From an uncultured Massilia sp. (GTDB taxonomy: Bacteria > Pseudomonadota > Gammaproteobacteria > Burkholderiales > Burkholderiaceae), in the NCBI GenBank assembly GCA_946481275.1, contig CAMLMV010000005.1:1-64000 (forward strand): a DNA stretch of 64,000 nt, read 5' to 3'. Below, in pieces: positions 51,529-60,969 of the stretch. Made by a program: the position numbers and the translations under genes. The notes beneath the pieces were generated by a model, which searched no databases, had not been told where the DNA came from, and saw only the letters and a list, made by a program, of their open reading frames with translations. The stretch's first letter is position 1. Every line of letters starts with the position of its first letter.

Positions 51529-52299
51529 TTACGGTCGGTCGAGCACGGGCTTGACCAGCTTGACGATCGCCATGCTGCAGTTCCCGCCTTTGCCCTGCGA
51601 CCGCTCACCGGCCTTGTTGATCAGCATCTCGGACGCCTGACGGGGGCTGGCCTTCGCGGTCACCGCACCCAGCTCGGCATCCGTGAAGAAATGCCATAGC
51701 CCATCCGAGCACAGCAGGAAAACATCGTTCGCCGCCAGGTCGAGTCGCTGGCCGTACGTGATGAACGGATCTTTGCGGCTATTGCCCATCACATTCAACA
51801 GCAGCTTGGACTTGCGGTGATTCTTCGCCGCGTCCGGCGGGAGGCGGTCGCTGGACACGAGGTGTTCGATATAGGCCGCATCGCTCGTGCGTGCCAGGCA
51901 CTTGCCGTCGTGGAAGTAATACAGGCGCGAGTCGCCCACATGAGCCCAGACGGCCTCGCCATGCGGCGTCAGCACGAGGCCGACGAAGCTGGCGTGCGTC
52001 TGGACCTGTGTCGTGACGGCGTTCATGTTAATGACCAGATGCGTTTCCTGCACGATGTCGCGCAACAGTTGCTGCAAGCGCTCCACGGACGGGCGGTCGC
52101 CCGGCTTGAATTCGTCGAACACCTGCCTGGCGGTGTGCAGGACCTGTTCCGCGCCGGCCGCGCCGGCGATGCCGTCGGACAGCACGGCCAGGACGTAGCC
52201 GGGCGCGCGGGCACCGGTCATGAGCGCGACCCGGTCGTTCTGCTGGGGGCGGTTACCGATATGCTGCGCGGTTCCCGCTTCTAACTTGTATGAGGTCAT
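51529..52299 (-). CDS. PP2C-type protein phosphatase
   Basis: A 256-residue PPM-family serine/threonine phosphatase. Motifs include GNRPQQNDRVAL (usually RxxNQD), the metal-binding LAVLSDGIAGAAG, WAHVGDSRLYYF and FLLCSDGLWHFF. The final motif, normally a metal-binding DNxT, reads GGNCSMAIVKL: the Asp position is Gly239. Activity may thus be reduced or use altered metal coordination. No kinase partner is next to it. It converges on the lipoprotein gene. Confidence 0.85.
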   Translation of the reverse strand: MTSYKLEAGTAQHIGNRPQQNDRVALMTGARAPGYVLAVLSDGIAGAAGAEQVLHTARQVFDEFKPGDRPSVERLQQLLRDIVQETHLVINMNAVTTQVQTHASFVGLVLTPHGEAVWAHVGDSRLYYFHDGKCLARTSDAAYIEHLVSSDRLPPDAAKNHRKSKLLLNVMGNSRKDPFITYGQRLDLAANDVFLLCSDGLWHFFTDAELGAVTAKASPRQASEMLINKAGERSQGKGGNCSMAIVKLVKPVLDRP

Positions 52300-52478
52300 A
52301 AACGTGGCTTTCCGATGCCGCCATGCCGGACTTTGTTGGCGGCAACGACGGTGTAGTTTAAACTATGCACCGGTTTGCACTGGAGTTGCAAGCCGTAACA
52401 ATGAATAGCGCGCCGCCCCGAGCCAGCGGGCATGCGTCTTCCCACCCCTTTACGCTTAACTGTTCGGAAATGCCTAAC

Positions 52479-52679
52479 ATGATCGACGTCCAGGAGATCC
52501 AGCGCCGTATTATTGAACTCGACGTGGAACATCGCGACCTCGACGCGGTCATCGACATGCTGACCCGCGACGGTCACGCCGACCAGTTGCAGTTGCGTCG
52601 TCTGAAGAAACGCAAGCTGCAATTGAAGGACCACATCACACTGCTGAAAATGCAGTTGGTGCCGGACGTCCCGGCATAA
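52479..52679 (+). CDS. DUF465 (YdcH-like) small helical protein
   Basis: A 66-residue protein, nearly all helix, with the DUF465 pattern IIELDVEHRDLDAVIDML then DQLQLRRLKKRKLQLKDHI and a PDVPA ending. Function in the family is unknown; short dimeric coiled coils are expected. The ATG at 52479 gives the usual length; an in-frame ATG at 52470 is an alternative. The helicase gene follows 25 bases later, so the two may be co-transcribed. Confidence 0.86.
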   Translation: MIDVQEIQRRIIELDVEHRDLDAVIDMLTRDGHADQLQLRRLKKRKLQLKDHITLLKMQLVPDVPA

Positions 52680-52704
52680 GCCCACGTTTTTTAAGCAGTT
52701 AATT

Positions 52705-54732
52705 TTGACCGATCACCTCCCCTTGTCCGAGTCCGACCTCGACGCCGCGCAATCGCCTTCCGAACCTGCCGGCAAGTACGATGCCGAAGTCGACCGCATC
52801 TTCGGCGCGGGAGGCCCGCTCGCGCCCGCCGTCGGCACGTTCAAGCCGCGCCAGTCGCAGACCGAGATGGCGAAGGCGATCGCGCACGCCATCAGCGAGC
52901 AGGGCACCCTGATCGCCGAGGCCGGCACGGGCACGGGCAAGACCTTCGCCTACCTCGTCCCCGCGCTGCTGTGGGGCGGCAAGACGATCATCTCGACCGG
53001 GACCAAGAACCTGCAGGACCAGCTGTTCTCGCGCGACATCCCGACCGTGCGCGCCGCATTGCGCGCCCCGGTCTCGGTGGCGCTGCTGAAGGGCCGTTCG
53101 AACTATCTGTGCCACTACCACCTCGAACGCACGCTGTCGAACGGCCGCCTGACGTCGCGCGATGACGTGGGCCACCTGCGCGAGATCTCGCGCTTCATCA
53201 AGATGAGCCAGTCGGGCGACAAGGCCGAGCTGACGAAGGTTCCGGAAACGGCGTCCGTGTGGAACCTCGTGACGTCCACGCGCGAGAACTGCGTCGGCCA
53301 GGAATGCCAGTACTACCAGGACTGCTTCGTGATGAAGGCACGCCGCGAAGCGCAGCAGGCGGACGTCGTCGTCGTCAACCACCACCTGTTCTTCGCCGAC
53401 GTGGCGCTGAAGGAAGGCGGCATGGCCGAGCTGCTGCCGTCCGCGAACACGATCATCTTCGACGAGGCGCACCAGTTGCCGGAAGTGGCGACGCTGTTCT
53501 TCGGCACGACCGTGTCGACCGGCCAGGTGCTGGAACTGTGCCGCGACGTGCTGGCCGAAGGCCTCGCGCACGCGCGCGGCGGCGTCGACTGGGCGAAGGT
53601 CGTGACCGTCGTCGAGAAGGCGGCGCGCGACCTGCGCCTGACGTTCCCGGAAGGCGGCACGCGTTTGTCGCTGCCGCAGATCCCGCCCAGCTCGGAATTC
53701 TTCCCGGCGCTGGAGAAGCTGAAGGAAGAGCTGGAAGGCCTGATCGACGTGCTGGAATCGCAGGCCGAGCGCGCCGAGACGATCGAGCAGTGCCGCGTGC
53801 GCGCCGTCGAGCTGCTGGAGCAGTACAAGGCGTGGAAGTCCGAGCCGAAGAAGGGCAAGGAGGTGGAAGGGGACGATGCGGTGTTGTGGGTCGAGGCGTT
53901 TTCCTCGTCGCTGCAGCTGCACAAGACGCCGCTGTCGATCGCGCCGATCTTCGCCGGCCAGCGCGCCGGCACGCCGCGCAGCTGGATTTTTACTTCCGCG
54001 ACGCTGGCGGTAAAAAACGACTTCAAGCATTTCAGTGCCCAGCTCGGCATGACGGGCGAACCGGCCCAGAGCTGGCCCAGCCCGTTCAACTACCAGGAGC
54101 AGGGCATCCTGTACGTGCCGACCGGCCTGCCGGAGCCCAACACGTTCGGCTACACGGACGCCGTCGTCGACATGGCGCTGCCCGTGATCGAGGCCGCGGG
54201 CGGCCGCTGCTTCTTCCTGTGCACGACGATCCGCGCCGTCAACCGCGTGGCCGAGCGCCTGCGCGAAGAGTTTGCCGCGCGCGGCCTCGACTTCCCCCTG
54301 TTCGTGCAGGGCGAGCGGGGCCGCACGGAATTGCTGGACTCCTTCCGCAACGCGGGCAATGCCGTGCTCGTGGGCAGCCAGAGTTTCTGGGAAGGCGTCG
54401 ACGTGCGCGGCGAGGCGCTGTCGCTCGTCATCATCGACAAGCTGCCGTTCGCGCCGCCGGACGATCCCGTGCTGGCCGCGCGCATCGAGGTGATGGAAAA
54501 GAAGGGCATGAACGGGTTCGTCCACCACACCTTGCCGGAAGCCATCATCAACCTGAAGCAGGGCGCCGGGCGCCTCATCCGCGACGTCGAGGATCGCGGG
54601 GTGCTGATGCTGTGCGATCCGCGCGTGATCAGCAAGCCGTATGGACGGCGCATCTGGCAGAGTCTGCCGCCGTTCCGGCGGACGCGGGTGCAGGCGGACG
54701 TCATCGAGTTTTTCAAGACGCCGCACGGCTGA
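52705..54732 (+). CDS. DinG/YoaA-family Fe-S DNA helicase
   Basis: A 675-residue XPD-like superfamily-2 helicase. Walker A is EAGTGTGKT (72-80); the Fe-S cluster ligands are C136, C196, C201 and C207 (YLCHYHL, CVGQECQYYQDC); the DEAH box is FDEAHQLPE. The C-terminal helicase half has SFWEGVDVRGEALSLVIIDKLPF and QGAGRLIRDVEDRG (motif VI). These proteins unwind damaged or forked DNA 5'-3'. YoaA fits better than DinG by length. The start is TTG at 52705, with no in-frame ATG nearby, so it is assigned by reading-frame extent. Confidence 0.92.
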   Translation: MTDHLPLSESDLDAAQSPSEPAGKYDAEVDRIFGAGGPLAPAVGTFKPRQSQTEMAKAIAHAISEQGTLIAEAGTGTGKTFAYLVPALLWGGKTIISTGTKNLQDQLFSRDIPTVRAALRAPVSVALLKGRSNYLCHYHLERTLSNGRLTSRDDVGHLREISRFIKMSQSGDKAELTKVPETASVWNLVTSTRENCVGQECQYYQDCFVMKARREAQQADVVVVNHHLFFADVALKEGGMAELLPSANTIIFDEAHQLPEVATLFFGTTVSTGQVLELCRDVLAEGLAHARGGVDWAKVVTVVEKAARDLRLTFPEGGTRLSLPQIPPSSEFFPALEKLKEELEGLIDVLESQAERAETIEQCRVRAVELLEQYKAWKSEPKKGKEVEGDDAVLWVEAFSSSLQLHKTPLSIAPIFAGQRAGTPRSWIFTSATLAVKNDFKHFSAQLGMTGEPAQSWPSPFNYQEQGILYVPTGLPEPNTFGYTDAVVDMALPVIEAAGGRCFFLCTTIRAVNRVAERLREEFAARGLDFPLFVQGERGRTELLDSFRNAGNAVLVGSQSFWEGVDVRGEALSLVIIDKLPFAPPDDPVLAARIEVMEKKGMNGFVHHTLPEAIINLKQGAGRLIRDVEDRGVLMLCDPRVISKPYGRRIWQSLPPFRRTRVQADVIEFFKTPHG

Positions 54733-54912
54733 TCGCCAGCTTCGCCACGTTCCCTGTCGTCATGGTGCGTGGCGCTGGCGCGACCGCAACCTCTCTTTTT
54801 CCAATGGCATTTATTTTCCGCGCGGCAATGTTCTGGTAAGCTGTCACGCTTGGCTCGCGTAATTACATGATTGCGTCGACGCCAGCCACAAGGTGATAGA
54901 AGGATTTGTACG

Positions 54913-57846
54913 ATGAACGGAACTGCCACCATAACAAGACGACTGCGTCTTGCCGTCTGTTGCTGCTTGTTGTTCCTGGAATCGGTGTTGACGCAGGCAT
55001 GCGCGCAGCAGCTGCCGTTGCGGTACTACAGGAACACCGACGGTCTGGGTAACCTGGTGGTCACGGCGTTGGCGCGTGAGCCGGGCGGGGCATTATGGAT
55101 CGGCACTGAAAACGGCCTGTATCGGCACGACGGGGAGAGCATCCGGAAACCAGTCGGCGACGTGAAGCTGCAAGTCTACACGATGGCGTTCGGCAGCGAC
55201 GGGACGCTGTGGATCGCAAGCGGTGACGGTATCCATCATTACCGCGACGGAAAGCTGGTACAGGTGCCTGTCGGCGACTCGACCTGGTCGCCTTTCATGG
55301 GCCAGGCCCTGGCGCCGTTGGCGCAAGGCGGCGTCCTGGTCGTCGGCAAAGAGGGCGGGCTTTGGAAGGTGACGGGCACTGGCGAAGGCGCCCGGCTGGA
55401 ACCCGCATTGCCCGCGACGCTGGAATCGTCGATGTCCGGGGCGCAGGGAGCCCGCTCGATTCTGGTCGCTCACGACGGCGCATGGTGGTTCGGTTGCGGG
55501 AGCGCGCTGTGCCGATGGCACGACAATCGACTTGAACGCTGGGGCACTGCCGAGGGCGTGCCGCAGAGCGAATGGGTCTTCCTGCAGCAAGGGAAAGACG
55601 GTGCCGTTTGGGCACGCAGCAACCGCTACGTCGTCCGTCGCGCAGCCGGCGCCACGCAGTTCGTCAACGTGACACCGCGGGGTCTCGAAGCAGGCTCCAA
55701 TCACTACTGGCTGCCGATGGTCGAGGACCAGCAGGGACGATTGTTGACGTCTGGTAATGCAGGGGTGTATCGCTGGCAGGCCGGGCAATGGCGCTATTTC
55801 GGTGCGCGCAACGGCCTCGCCGAGGATGGCGTGCGCGCCATACTGACCGATCTCAGCGGTGACGTCTGGCTGGGCACGACCGGCCATGGACTCGCGCACT
55901 GGGCGGGCTATGAAGCCTGGTCGTCCTGGACGGCACGCCAGGGCCTGCCTTCCGATGTGGTCTGGTCCGTCGCCGATGATGGGGCAGGAAGGATGTGGAT
56001 CGGCACGCAGCGAGGCGTCGTCTCGACCGATTCCGACGGTCAGGCGATGGCGAACGAGGCGCCGTCGGTCACCGGCCAGGTCGGAAGCGTCCTGGCGGAC
56101 GGAAAGGGCGGCATGTGGTTGTCCACCATCGGCGGTGAGTTGTTCCACCGCCGGCGCGGCCAGTCGTGGCGCTCCATGACCGACGGCGGACGAATCCGCG
56201 GAGGACGTTTGTTCCGCGTCGGAGATGAATTATGGATCGCTGCCGGCAGTCGAGGGCTGTTCACGCTGCCGCTGGACGGCGGCGGACCCGGGCGGCGGCG
56301 TGACGAACTGGAGCGGCTGATCGACCTCGGCGACCGCAGCGTCAATACCGCGTGTCGCGAGCAAAACAGCGATGTCGTCTGGGTGGGCACCGGCAGCGGA
56401 TTGTTGCGATACGACCCCGCGCGTGGCTTCGCGTGGCCGCAGGTTGACGGTCTTACGCAGAGTAACGGCGTCGTCTATCTTGCATGCGGTGCCGGCCGCG
56501 TGTGGCTGCGCACGGCAACGGGACGACAGCTGATGCGTATCGACCTGCAACCTTCGGGAATGCTGCGGGCGGAGCCGGTGCGGCCAGCCGTCCTCGAAGG
56601 CTTGCGGATCTTGTCGCTGATGGAAGACCACCGTGGCTGGTTGTGGGCCGGTACCGACATCGGCGTGGTGCGGTGGAACGGCAAGAACTGGCGTCGTTTC
56701 GACGAGAGCAACGGGTTGATCTGGAACGATTGCGACCAGAACGCGCTTGCCGAAGATGCCCAGGGTGGTATCTGGATCGGCACGAGCGGCGGCGTGAGCC
56801 GCATTGCCTTCCCTGAACAATTGGAACGCATCCAGCCCCTGGTGCTCAGGCTCAACGGGGCCAGGCTGGGCAGCGTCAACCTGGTCCCGGGGCACAAAGT
56901 GGAAGTGTCCGGCTCCGCCCATACGCTCGAATTGAGCTGGGAAACTTCGCACTTCACGAACCGGCTCGCGCAACATGTGCGTTACCGACTGCGCGGAAGC
57001 GACGATGGCTGGACCGACCTGGCGGGCAGCGAGTTGCGTTACGCCGGTCTGGGTGCGGGCAGCTATCGCCTCGAGTTGTTCGCCGTGAACGACGACCTGG
57101 GACAGAGCAGCTTACCCTTGACGCTTGACTTTGATATTCCGCCGCCGTGGTGGCGGCGGCCGCCCGTCGTCGTCGGGATGTTGGTCCTTGCCGCGCTGCT
57201 GCTTTATGGGGGGCACCGTTTCCGTGTCCGGCGGCTGGTGCAACACGGGAACGCCCTGGAATCCTTGGTGCGCGAACGCACGCGCGAACTGGCCGAGTCG
57301 CACGAGCGGATGCGCGAACTTGCGTTCACCGACAGCTTGACGGGTGCCATGAGCCGGCGTGCCATCCTGGACGCAGCGAAGCGCGAATTGGCCCAGCAAC
57401 GGCGACACGGCGGCACCTTGACGTTGGCGCTGCTCGACCTTGATCATTTCAAGAATGTCAACGACACTCATGGGCACCCCGCCGGCGATGCGCTGCTGCG
57501 TGAGCTGGTGACGCGGCTGCGGGCGCAGATGCGCGATGGCGATTGCATCGGCAGATATGGCGGCGAGGAATTCCTGCTCGTGATTCCGGGCCTTTCCGTG
57601 CATGTGACGGACAGTGTGGAATGCGTCGACCGATGGCGCCAGGCAATCGCCGAGCATCCGTTCGACATCGGCGCGGCGGTACCCCTCAGCGCAACCTGCA
57701 GTATCGGCATCGGCAGTGCATTTGCCGACGAGACACTGGAATCGTTGATCGCCCGTATCGATGCCGCGCTGTACCGGGCAAAGGCTGCCGGCCGGAATCG
57801 GGTCGAGGTTAGCGTTTCCGAGGACTGCGGATCCCCGGTACCGTAA
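54913..57846 (+). CDS. Propeller-sensor diguanylate cyclase
   Basis: A 977-residue membrane protein. A signal peptide (to about residue 31) is followed by ten or more two-component-regulator propeller repeats with the W-x-G-T core (GALWIGTENGLY, GDVWLGTTGHGL, GRMWIGTQRGVV, GGIWIGTSGGVS), a Y_Y_Y-type sandwich (about 680-745), one TM helix (about 757-775), a coiled coil and a GGDEF domain. The catalytic motif is GGEEF (883-887) with an RDGD I-site exactly five residues before it, so an active, product-inhibited cyclase is expected. Most propeller-YYY proteins end in a histidine kinase; this one ends in a cyclase. AGAAGGA precedes the ATG at 54913. Confidence 0.93.
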   Translation: MNGTATITRRLRLAVCCCLLFLESVLTQACAQQLPLRYYRNTDGLGNLVVTALAREPGGALWIGTENGLYRHDGESIRKPVGDVKLQVYTMAFGSDGTLWIASGDGIHHYRDGKLVQVPVGDSTWSPFMGQALAPLAQGGVLVVGKEGGLWKVTGTGEGARLEPALPATLESSMSGAQGARSILVAHDGAWWFGCGSALCRWHDNRLERWGTAEGVPQSEWVFLQQGKDGAVWARSNRYVVRRAAGATQFVNVTPRGLEAGSNHYWLPMVEDQQGRLLTSGNAGVYRWQAGQWRYFGARNGLAEDGVRAILTDLSGDVWLGTTGHGLAHWAGYEAWSSWTARQGLPSDVVWSVADDGAGRMWIGTQRGVVSTDSDGQAMANEAPSVTGQVGSVLADGKGGMWLSTIGGELFHRRRGQSWRSMTDGGRIRGGRLFRVGDELWIAAGSRGLFTLPLDGGGPGRRRDELERLIDLGDRSVNTACREQNSDVVWVGTGSGLLRYDPARGFAWPQVDGLTQSNGVVYLACGAGRVWLRTATGRQLMRIDLQPSGMLRAEPVRPAVLEGLRILSLMEDHRGWLWAGTDIGVVRWNGKNWRRFDESNGLIWNDCDQNALAEDAQGGIWIGTSGGVSRIAFPEQLERIQPLVLRLNGARLGSVNLVPGHKVEVSGSAHTLELSWETSHFTNRLAQHVRYRLRGSDDGWTDLAGSELRYAGLGAGSYRLELFAVNDDLGQSSLPLTLDFDIPPPWWRRPPVVVGMLVLAALLLYGGHRFRVRRLVQHGNALESLVRERTRELAESHERMRELAFTDSLTGAMSRRAILDAAKRELAQQRRHGGTLTLALLDLDHFKNVNDTHGHPAGDALLRELVTRLRAQMRDGDCIGRYGGEEFLLVIPGLSVHVTDSVECVDRWRQAIAEHPFDIGAAVPLSATCSIGIGSAFADETLESLIARIDAALYRAKAAGRNRVEVSVSEDCGSPVP

Positions 57847-57981
57847 CCCGCTACCTGCCCGCCCGGCTGCCGCTACGCCGCGCCGCGGCTCCGCTTTCGC
57901 TTGTGCTCCCACAACATGCAGGATGGGTGACTTGTTTAGAGTCACACAGGCCCGGCCGGTGGCAGACTACAAGGGGGAGCA

Positions 57982-58590
57982 ATGGCGATACGTTATGGCT
58001 GCTTTTTCAGCTATGCCCATGGACGGCACGAGCTGATGCAGCGCTTCAAGGCCACGCTGGCCGATGCACTGCGCTGTTACCTCGAACCGTATTTCGACAA
58101 CGAAGACGAACTGTTCATCGACACCGAACAACTCGGTGGCGGTGACGACCTCGACCGCAAGATCGCCCGCGCGCTGTGCGAAAGCGCGTGCATGGTGCTG
58201 ATCTACACGCCCAAGTACGAGGCCCATCCCTACACGCGGCGCGAGTACGCCGCGATGCGCCTGATCGAGGTCGAGCGCAGCACGTGGTACACGCTGCCCA
58301 GCCAGCTGATCATCCCCGTCATCATGACGCAGCACCCCGTCAGCCTGCCCCCGCAGATCAGCGAATCCACGTTCTACGTCGACTTCTCGCGCTTCACGAT
58401 GGCCACGGCCGACATGAAGTCGAATCCCGATTTCCTGCCGGACATCGACAAGATGGTCCGGCGCATCGTCACGCATTACCAATACCAGAAAAAAACCATG
58501 CCGCCGGCGCATGACTGCAACCAATTCGAGCTTCCCGCTGTCCCACCCGCATGGCGTGAGTTACCGGATCCAACCTTCCCAAAAAAATGA
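57982..58590 (+). CDS. TIR-domain protein
   Basis: A 202-residue protein whose first 140 residues read as a TIR domain: the opening strand CFFSYAHGRHEL (TIR box 1), LFIDTEQLGGGDDLDRKIARAL (box-2-like), CMVLIYTPKYEAHPYTRREYAAM with E88 at the position of the catalytic Glu of NAD-cleaving TIRs. A strong AAGGGGGAG ribosome-binding site precedes the ATG. The C-terminus is Pro-rich without a clear domain. The next gene, a KGGVGR-type NTPase relative, begins within 9 bases of the stop, so both form one unit. TIR-NTPase pairs are found in antiphage and effector-signalling systems; NADase activity is an inference. Confidence 0.82.
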   Translation: MAIRYGCFFSYAHGRHELMQRFKATLADALRCYLEPYFDNEDELFIDTEQLGGGDDLDRKIARALCESACMVLIYTPKYEAHPYTRREYAAMRLIEVERSTWYTLPSQLIIPVIMTQHPVSLPPQISESTFYVDFSRFTMATADMKSNPDFLPDIDKMVRRIVTHYQYQKKTMPPAHDCNQFELPAVPPAWRELPDPTFPKK

Positions 58591-58598
58591 GGAGCCTT

Positions 58599-60137
58599 AT
58601 GGAAACCAACCGCATCACCGCAGTACCGGCCGGTCAGGCCGGCGAGGTGACGACGTTCTACTCCTACGACAGCGCACCCGTGCGCAGCCTTGCGCTGGCC
58701 CATGCCGCCTGGCTGCTCGCCGGGCGCGCGCATGCGAAGACACCGGTGCTGATGATCGACTGGGACCTGGAAGCCCCCGGCCTGCATCACTATTTCTCCC
58801 GCGCGGACGAGGGCATGGACGCCAGCGGCCTGCTCGAACTGTTCGAGAGTTGTCGCGAGCAATTGCACGGCAACACCTCGAACGACGATGCCGAGACGCT
58901 GGCCGCGCGCGTGCTCGACACGCTGGACTGGGACGACTACATCGTCCGCGTCGACGACAGCCGCCCGCTGTACCTGATGCGCGCCGGCCGTTTCGACGAC
59001 AGTTACGGCGAGCGCGTCGACCGGCTCGACTGGGACGCGCTGTTCTGCGCCTGCCCGGCGCTGTTCCGCACGTTCGCGGCGCGGGTGGCACGGCGCTTCG
59101 CCCACGTGCTGATCGATTGCCGCAGCGGACGCTCGGCGGCGGCCAGCGTCTGCACGGCGCTGTTGCCGGACAAGATCGTGGGCGTGTTTACGCCCGATGC
59201 GCGCAGCCTGGACGGCCTGCAGGGCGTCGTCGCCCGCGCGCTCGACTACCGCTGCAGCCATGAGGACGAACAGCGGCCTCTGCTCGTCTATCCGCTGCCC
59301 TGTCCGGTCGACGGGGCGGGCGAAGGGCGGCTGCGCTGGCGCTTCGGCGACGCGCCACGGAGCCAACCGGGCCAACCGGGCCAGCCCGGCCAGGCCGGCT
59401 ACCAGTCCCGGCTGGAACAGATGCTGGCCGAGTGCTACGGCCTGTCCAGCGTCGTGCTCGACAGCTACCTCGACGAAGTGCAGCTGCCCCAGGCGGCCGT
59501 GAGCGGCATGGCGCCCACCGGCGGCCGCGCCCAGGCGGGAGAGCACGACCGGCTCGGGCCGCAGCGCGCCGTCGAAGCGCTGCTCGAATGGCTCGAGCCC
59601 GGCCATTTCCCGTGGCGCCCGCTGCCCGAGGTGCGGCTCGTGCAGGCCGTCGAATCCCTGCGCGAACGGGCCGCCGATCCGCAGGCCTCGAGCCTCGTGC
59701 GCGAGCTGGCCAGGCTGGCGCAATTGTATTTAGGGCAACAAAGCGAACTGGAGGCCGCCCGCCGCATCGAGCAGCACGTGATCGCGCTGGAGCAGGGTCT
59801 GCACGCGATGGAGGAGGGCAAGCGCGGCCACGGTGCGCCGCGCCGGTCCGGCGAACCGTCGCCGGATGCGCTGGACGACAAGCTGTCGCGCCTGCAGGAA
59901 TTGATCGACAGCCGCAGCCCCCGCGAGGCGCGGGCGCTGGCGGACAGCCTGCGCTCGACCATCCTGCGGCCGAGTGTGGCGCATCCGCTACGACGGCGCG
60001 GCGCCGCGATGATCAAGCAGGTGTACCTGCAGGAAGGCGACAAGGACGCGCTGCTGGCCTTCACGCTGGATGAGGTGTCGTCCCTCGAAGGGGCACTGAT
60101 CCAGGCGGCGGAAGGGCGTCCGCTGGTGACGGGCTGA
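58599..60137 (+). CDS. FYSYKGGVGR-family NTPase relative with degraded P-loop
   Basis: A 512-residue protein related to the MinD/ParA-like NTPases that typically open with FYSYKGGVGR. Here that segment reads TTFYSYDSAPVRSLALAHAAWLLA: the P-loop residues K-G-G-V-G-R are replaced by D24-S-A-P-V-R29. Other fold elements remain: LMIDWDLEAPGLHHYFS (D55/D57), FAHVLIDCRSGRSAAA (Walker-B-like). The C-terminal third is helical. It is probably a pseudo-NTPase or an NTPase using a different loop. A short PGQ repeat lies mid-protein. The ATG at 58599 has GAGGAG before it; an ATG at 58587 overlapping the TIR stop is an alternative. Confidence 0.78.
   Translation: METNRITAVPAGQAGEVTTFYSYDSAPVRSLALAHAAWLLAGRAHAKTPVLMIDWDLEAPGLHHYFSRADEGMDASGLLELFESCREQLHGNTSNDDAETLAARVLDTLDWDDYIVRVDDSRPLYLMRAGRFDDSYGERVDRLDWDALFCACPALFRTFAARVARRFAHVLIDCRSGRSAAASVCTALLPDKIVGVFTPDARSLDGLQGVVARALDYRCSHEDEQRPLLVYPLPCPVDGAGEGRLRWRFGDAPRSQPGQPGQPGQAGYQSRLEQMLAECYGLSSVVLDSYLDEVQLPQAAVSGMAPTGGRAQAGEHDRLGPQRAVEALLEWLEPGHFPWRPLPEVRLVQAVESLRERAADPQASSLVRELARLAQLYLGQQSELEAARRIEQHVIALEQGLHAMEEGKRGHGAPRRSGEPSPDALDDKLSRLQELIDSRSPREARALADSLRSTILRPSVAHPLRRRGAAMIKQVYLQEGDKDALLAFTLDEVSSLEGALIQAAEGRPLVTG
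59363..59398 (+). repeat. 9-bp tandem repeat in the NTPase-like gene
   Basis: Four imperfect 9-base units of the CCAACCGGG type (two identical, then CCAGCCCGG and CCAGGCCGG) encode QPG-QPG-QPG-QAG. Copy-number change would stay in frame. Confidence 0.75.
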
Positions 60138-60231
60138 CGCCGCGCGGGGGGCGTGCGGAGGGACCTCCGGGGGGCAATAAATGTGACGTCCGACTGGTCG
60201 ATCTCGCCGTTGCTTCAGGTAAAATCGCAGG

Positions 60232-60969
60232 ATGCGTATCCTTATCAGTAACGACGACGGCTATCTCGCCCCCGGCATCAACGCCCTGGCCGAAGCGCTT
60301 GCGACAGTCGCCGACATCGTGGTGGTCGCGCCCGACAGCAATCGCTCGGGCGCGTCGAACTCGTTGTCGCTGGACCGTCCGCTGTCGGTGTCGAAGGCTG
60401 CCAATGGGTTTTATTTTGTCAACGGCACCCCCACCGACTGCGTGCACATCGCGTTGACGGGGATGCTCGACGCACGCCCGGACCTGGTCGTTTCCGGCAT
60501 CAACAATGGCCAGAACATGGGCGACGACACGCTGTATTCCGGTACGGTGGCGGCGGCGACGGAAGCCTATCTGTTCGGTATCCCGGCCATCGCCTTTTCC
60601 CAGGTCCATGGCGGCTGGGCGGAGGTGGAATCGGCCGCACGGGTGGCGCGCGACATCGTGCTGCGCAGCTTCGAGATGCTGGAAGCGCCGTTTTTGCTGA
60701 ACGTAAATATCCCGAACCTGCCGTATGAGCAGATGGGGCCGCTCGTGCCGACCCGCCTGGGCCGGCGCCACCAGTCCGAGCCCGTCATCCGCGGCCAGGA
60801 TCCGCGCGGGCGCGAGATTTTCTGGATCGGGGCGCCGGGTGCCTGCCGCGACGCGGGCGAGGGCACGGATTTCCATGCGACAAGCAAGGGCTGCGTGTCG
60901 GTGACCCCGCTGCAAGTCGACCTCACGCATCGCGACCAGCTGGACCTGCTGCGGCGGGGGCTGGGATGA
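60232..60969 (+). CDS. surE: SurE 5'/3'-nucleotidase
   Basis: A 245-residue metal-dependent phosphatase of nucleoside monophosphates. The metal ligands D8, D9, S39 and N91 are visible in [24 protein letters not shown] and [10 protein letters not shown]; the length is normal. It is the first gene of the conserved surE-pcm-nlpD-rpoS stationary-phase block and overlaps pcm by four bases. It is the first gene after the TIR/NTPase unit and is not expected to belong to it. Confidence 0.96.
   Translation: MRILISNDDGYLAPGINALAEALATVADIVVVAPDSNRSGASNSLSLDRPLSVSKAANGFYFVNGTPTDCVHIALTGMLDARPDLVVSGINNGQNMGDDTLYSGTVAAATEAYLFGIPAIAFSQVHGGWAEVESAARVARDIVLRSFEMLEAPFLLNVNIPNLPYEQMGPLVPTRLGRRHQSEPVIRGQDPRGREIFWIGAPGACRDAGEGTDFHATSKGCVSVTPLQVDLTHRDQLDLLRRGLG

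Noticed and set aside
52699..54726. 675-codon open frame exactly antisense to the helicase
   Set aside because: Same extent as the real gene in a mirrored frame; GC-bias artefact.
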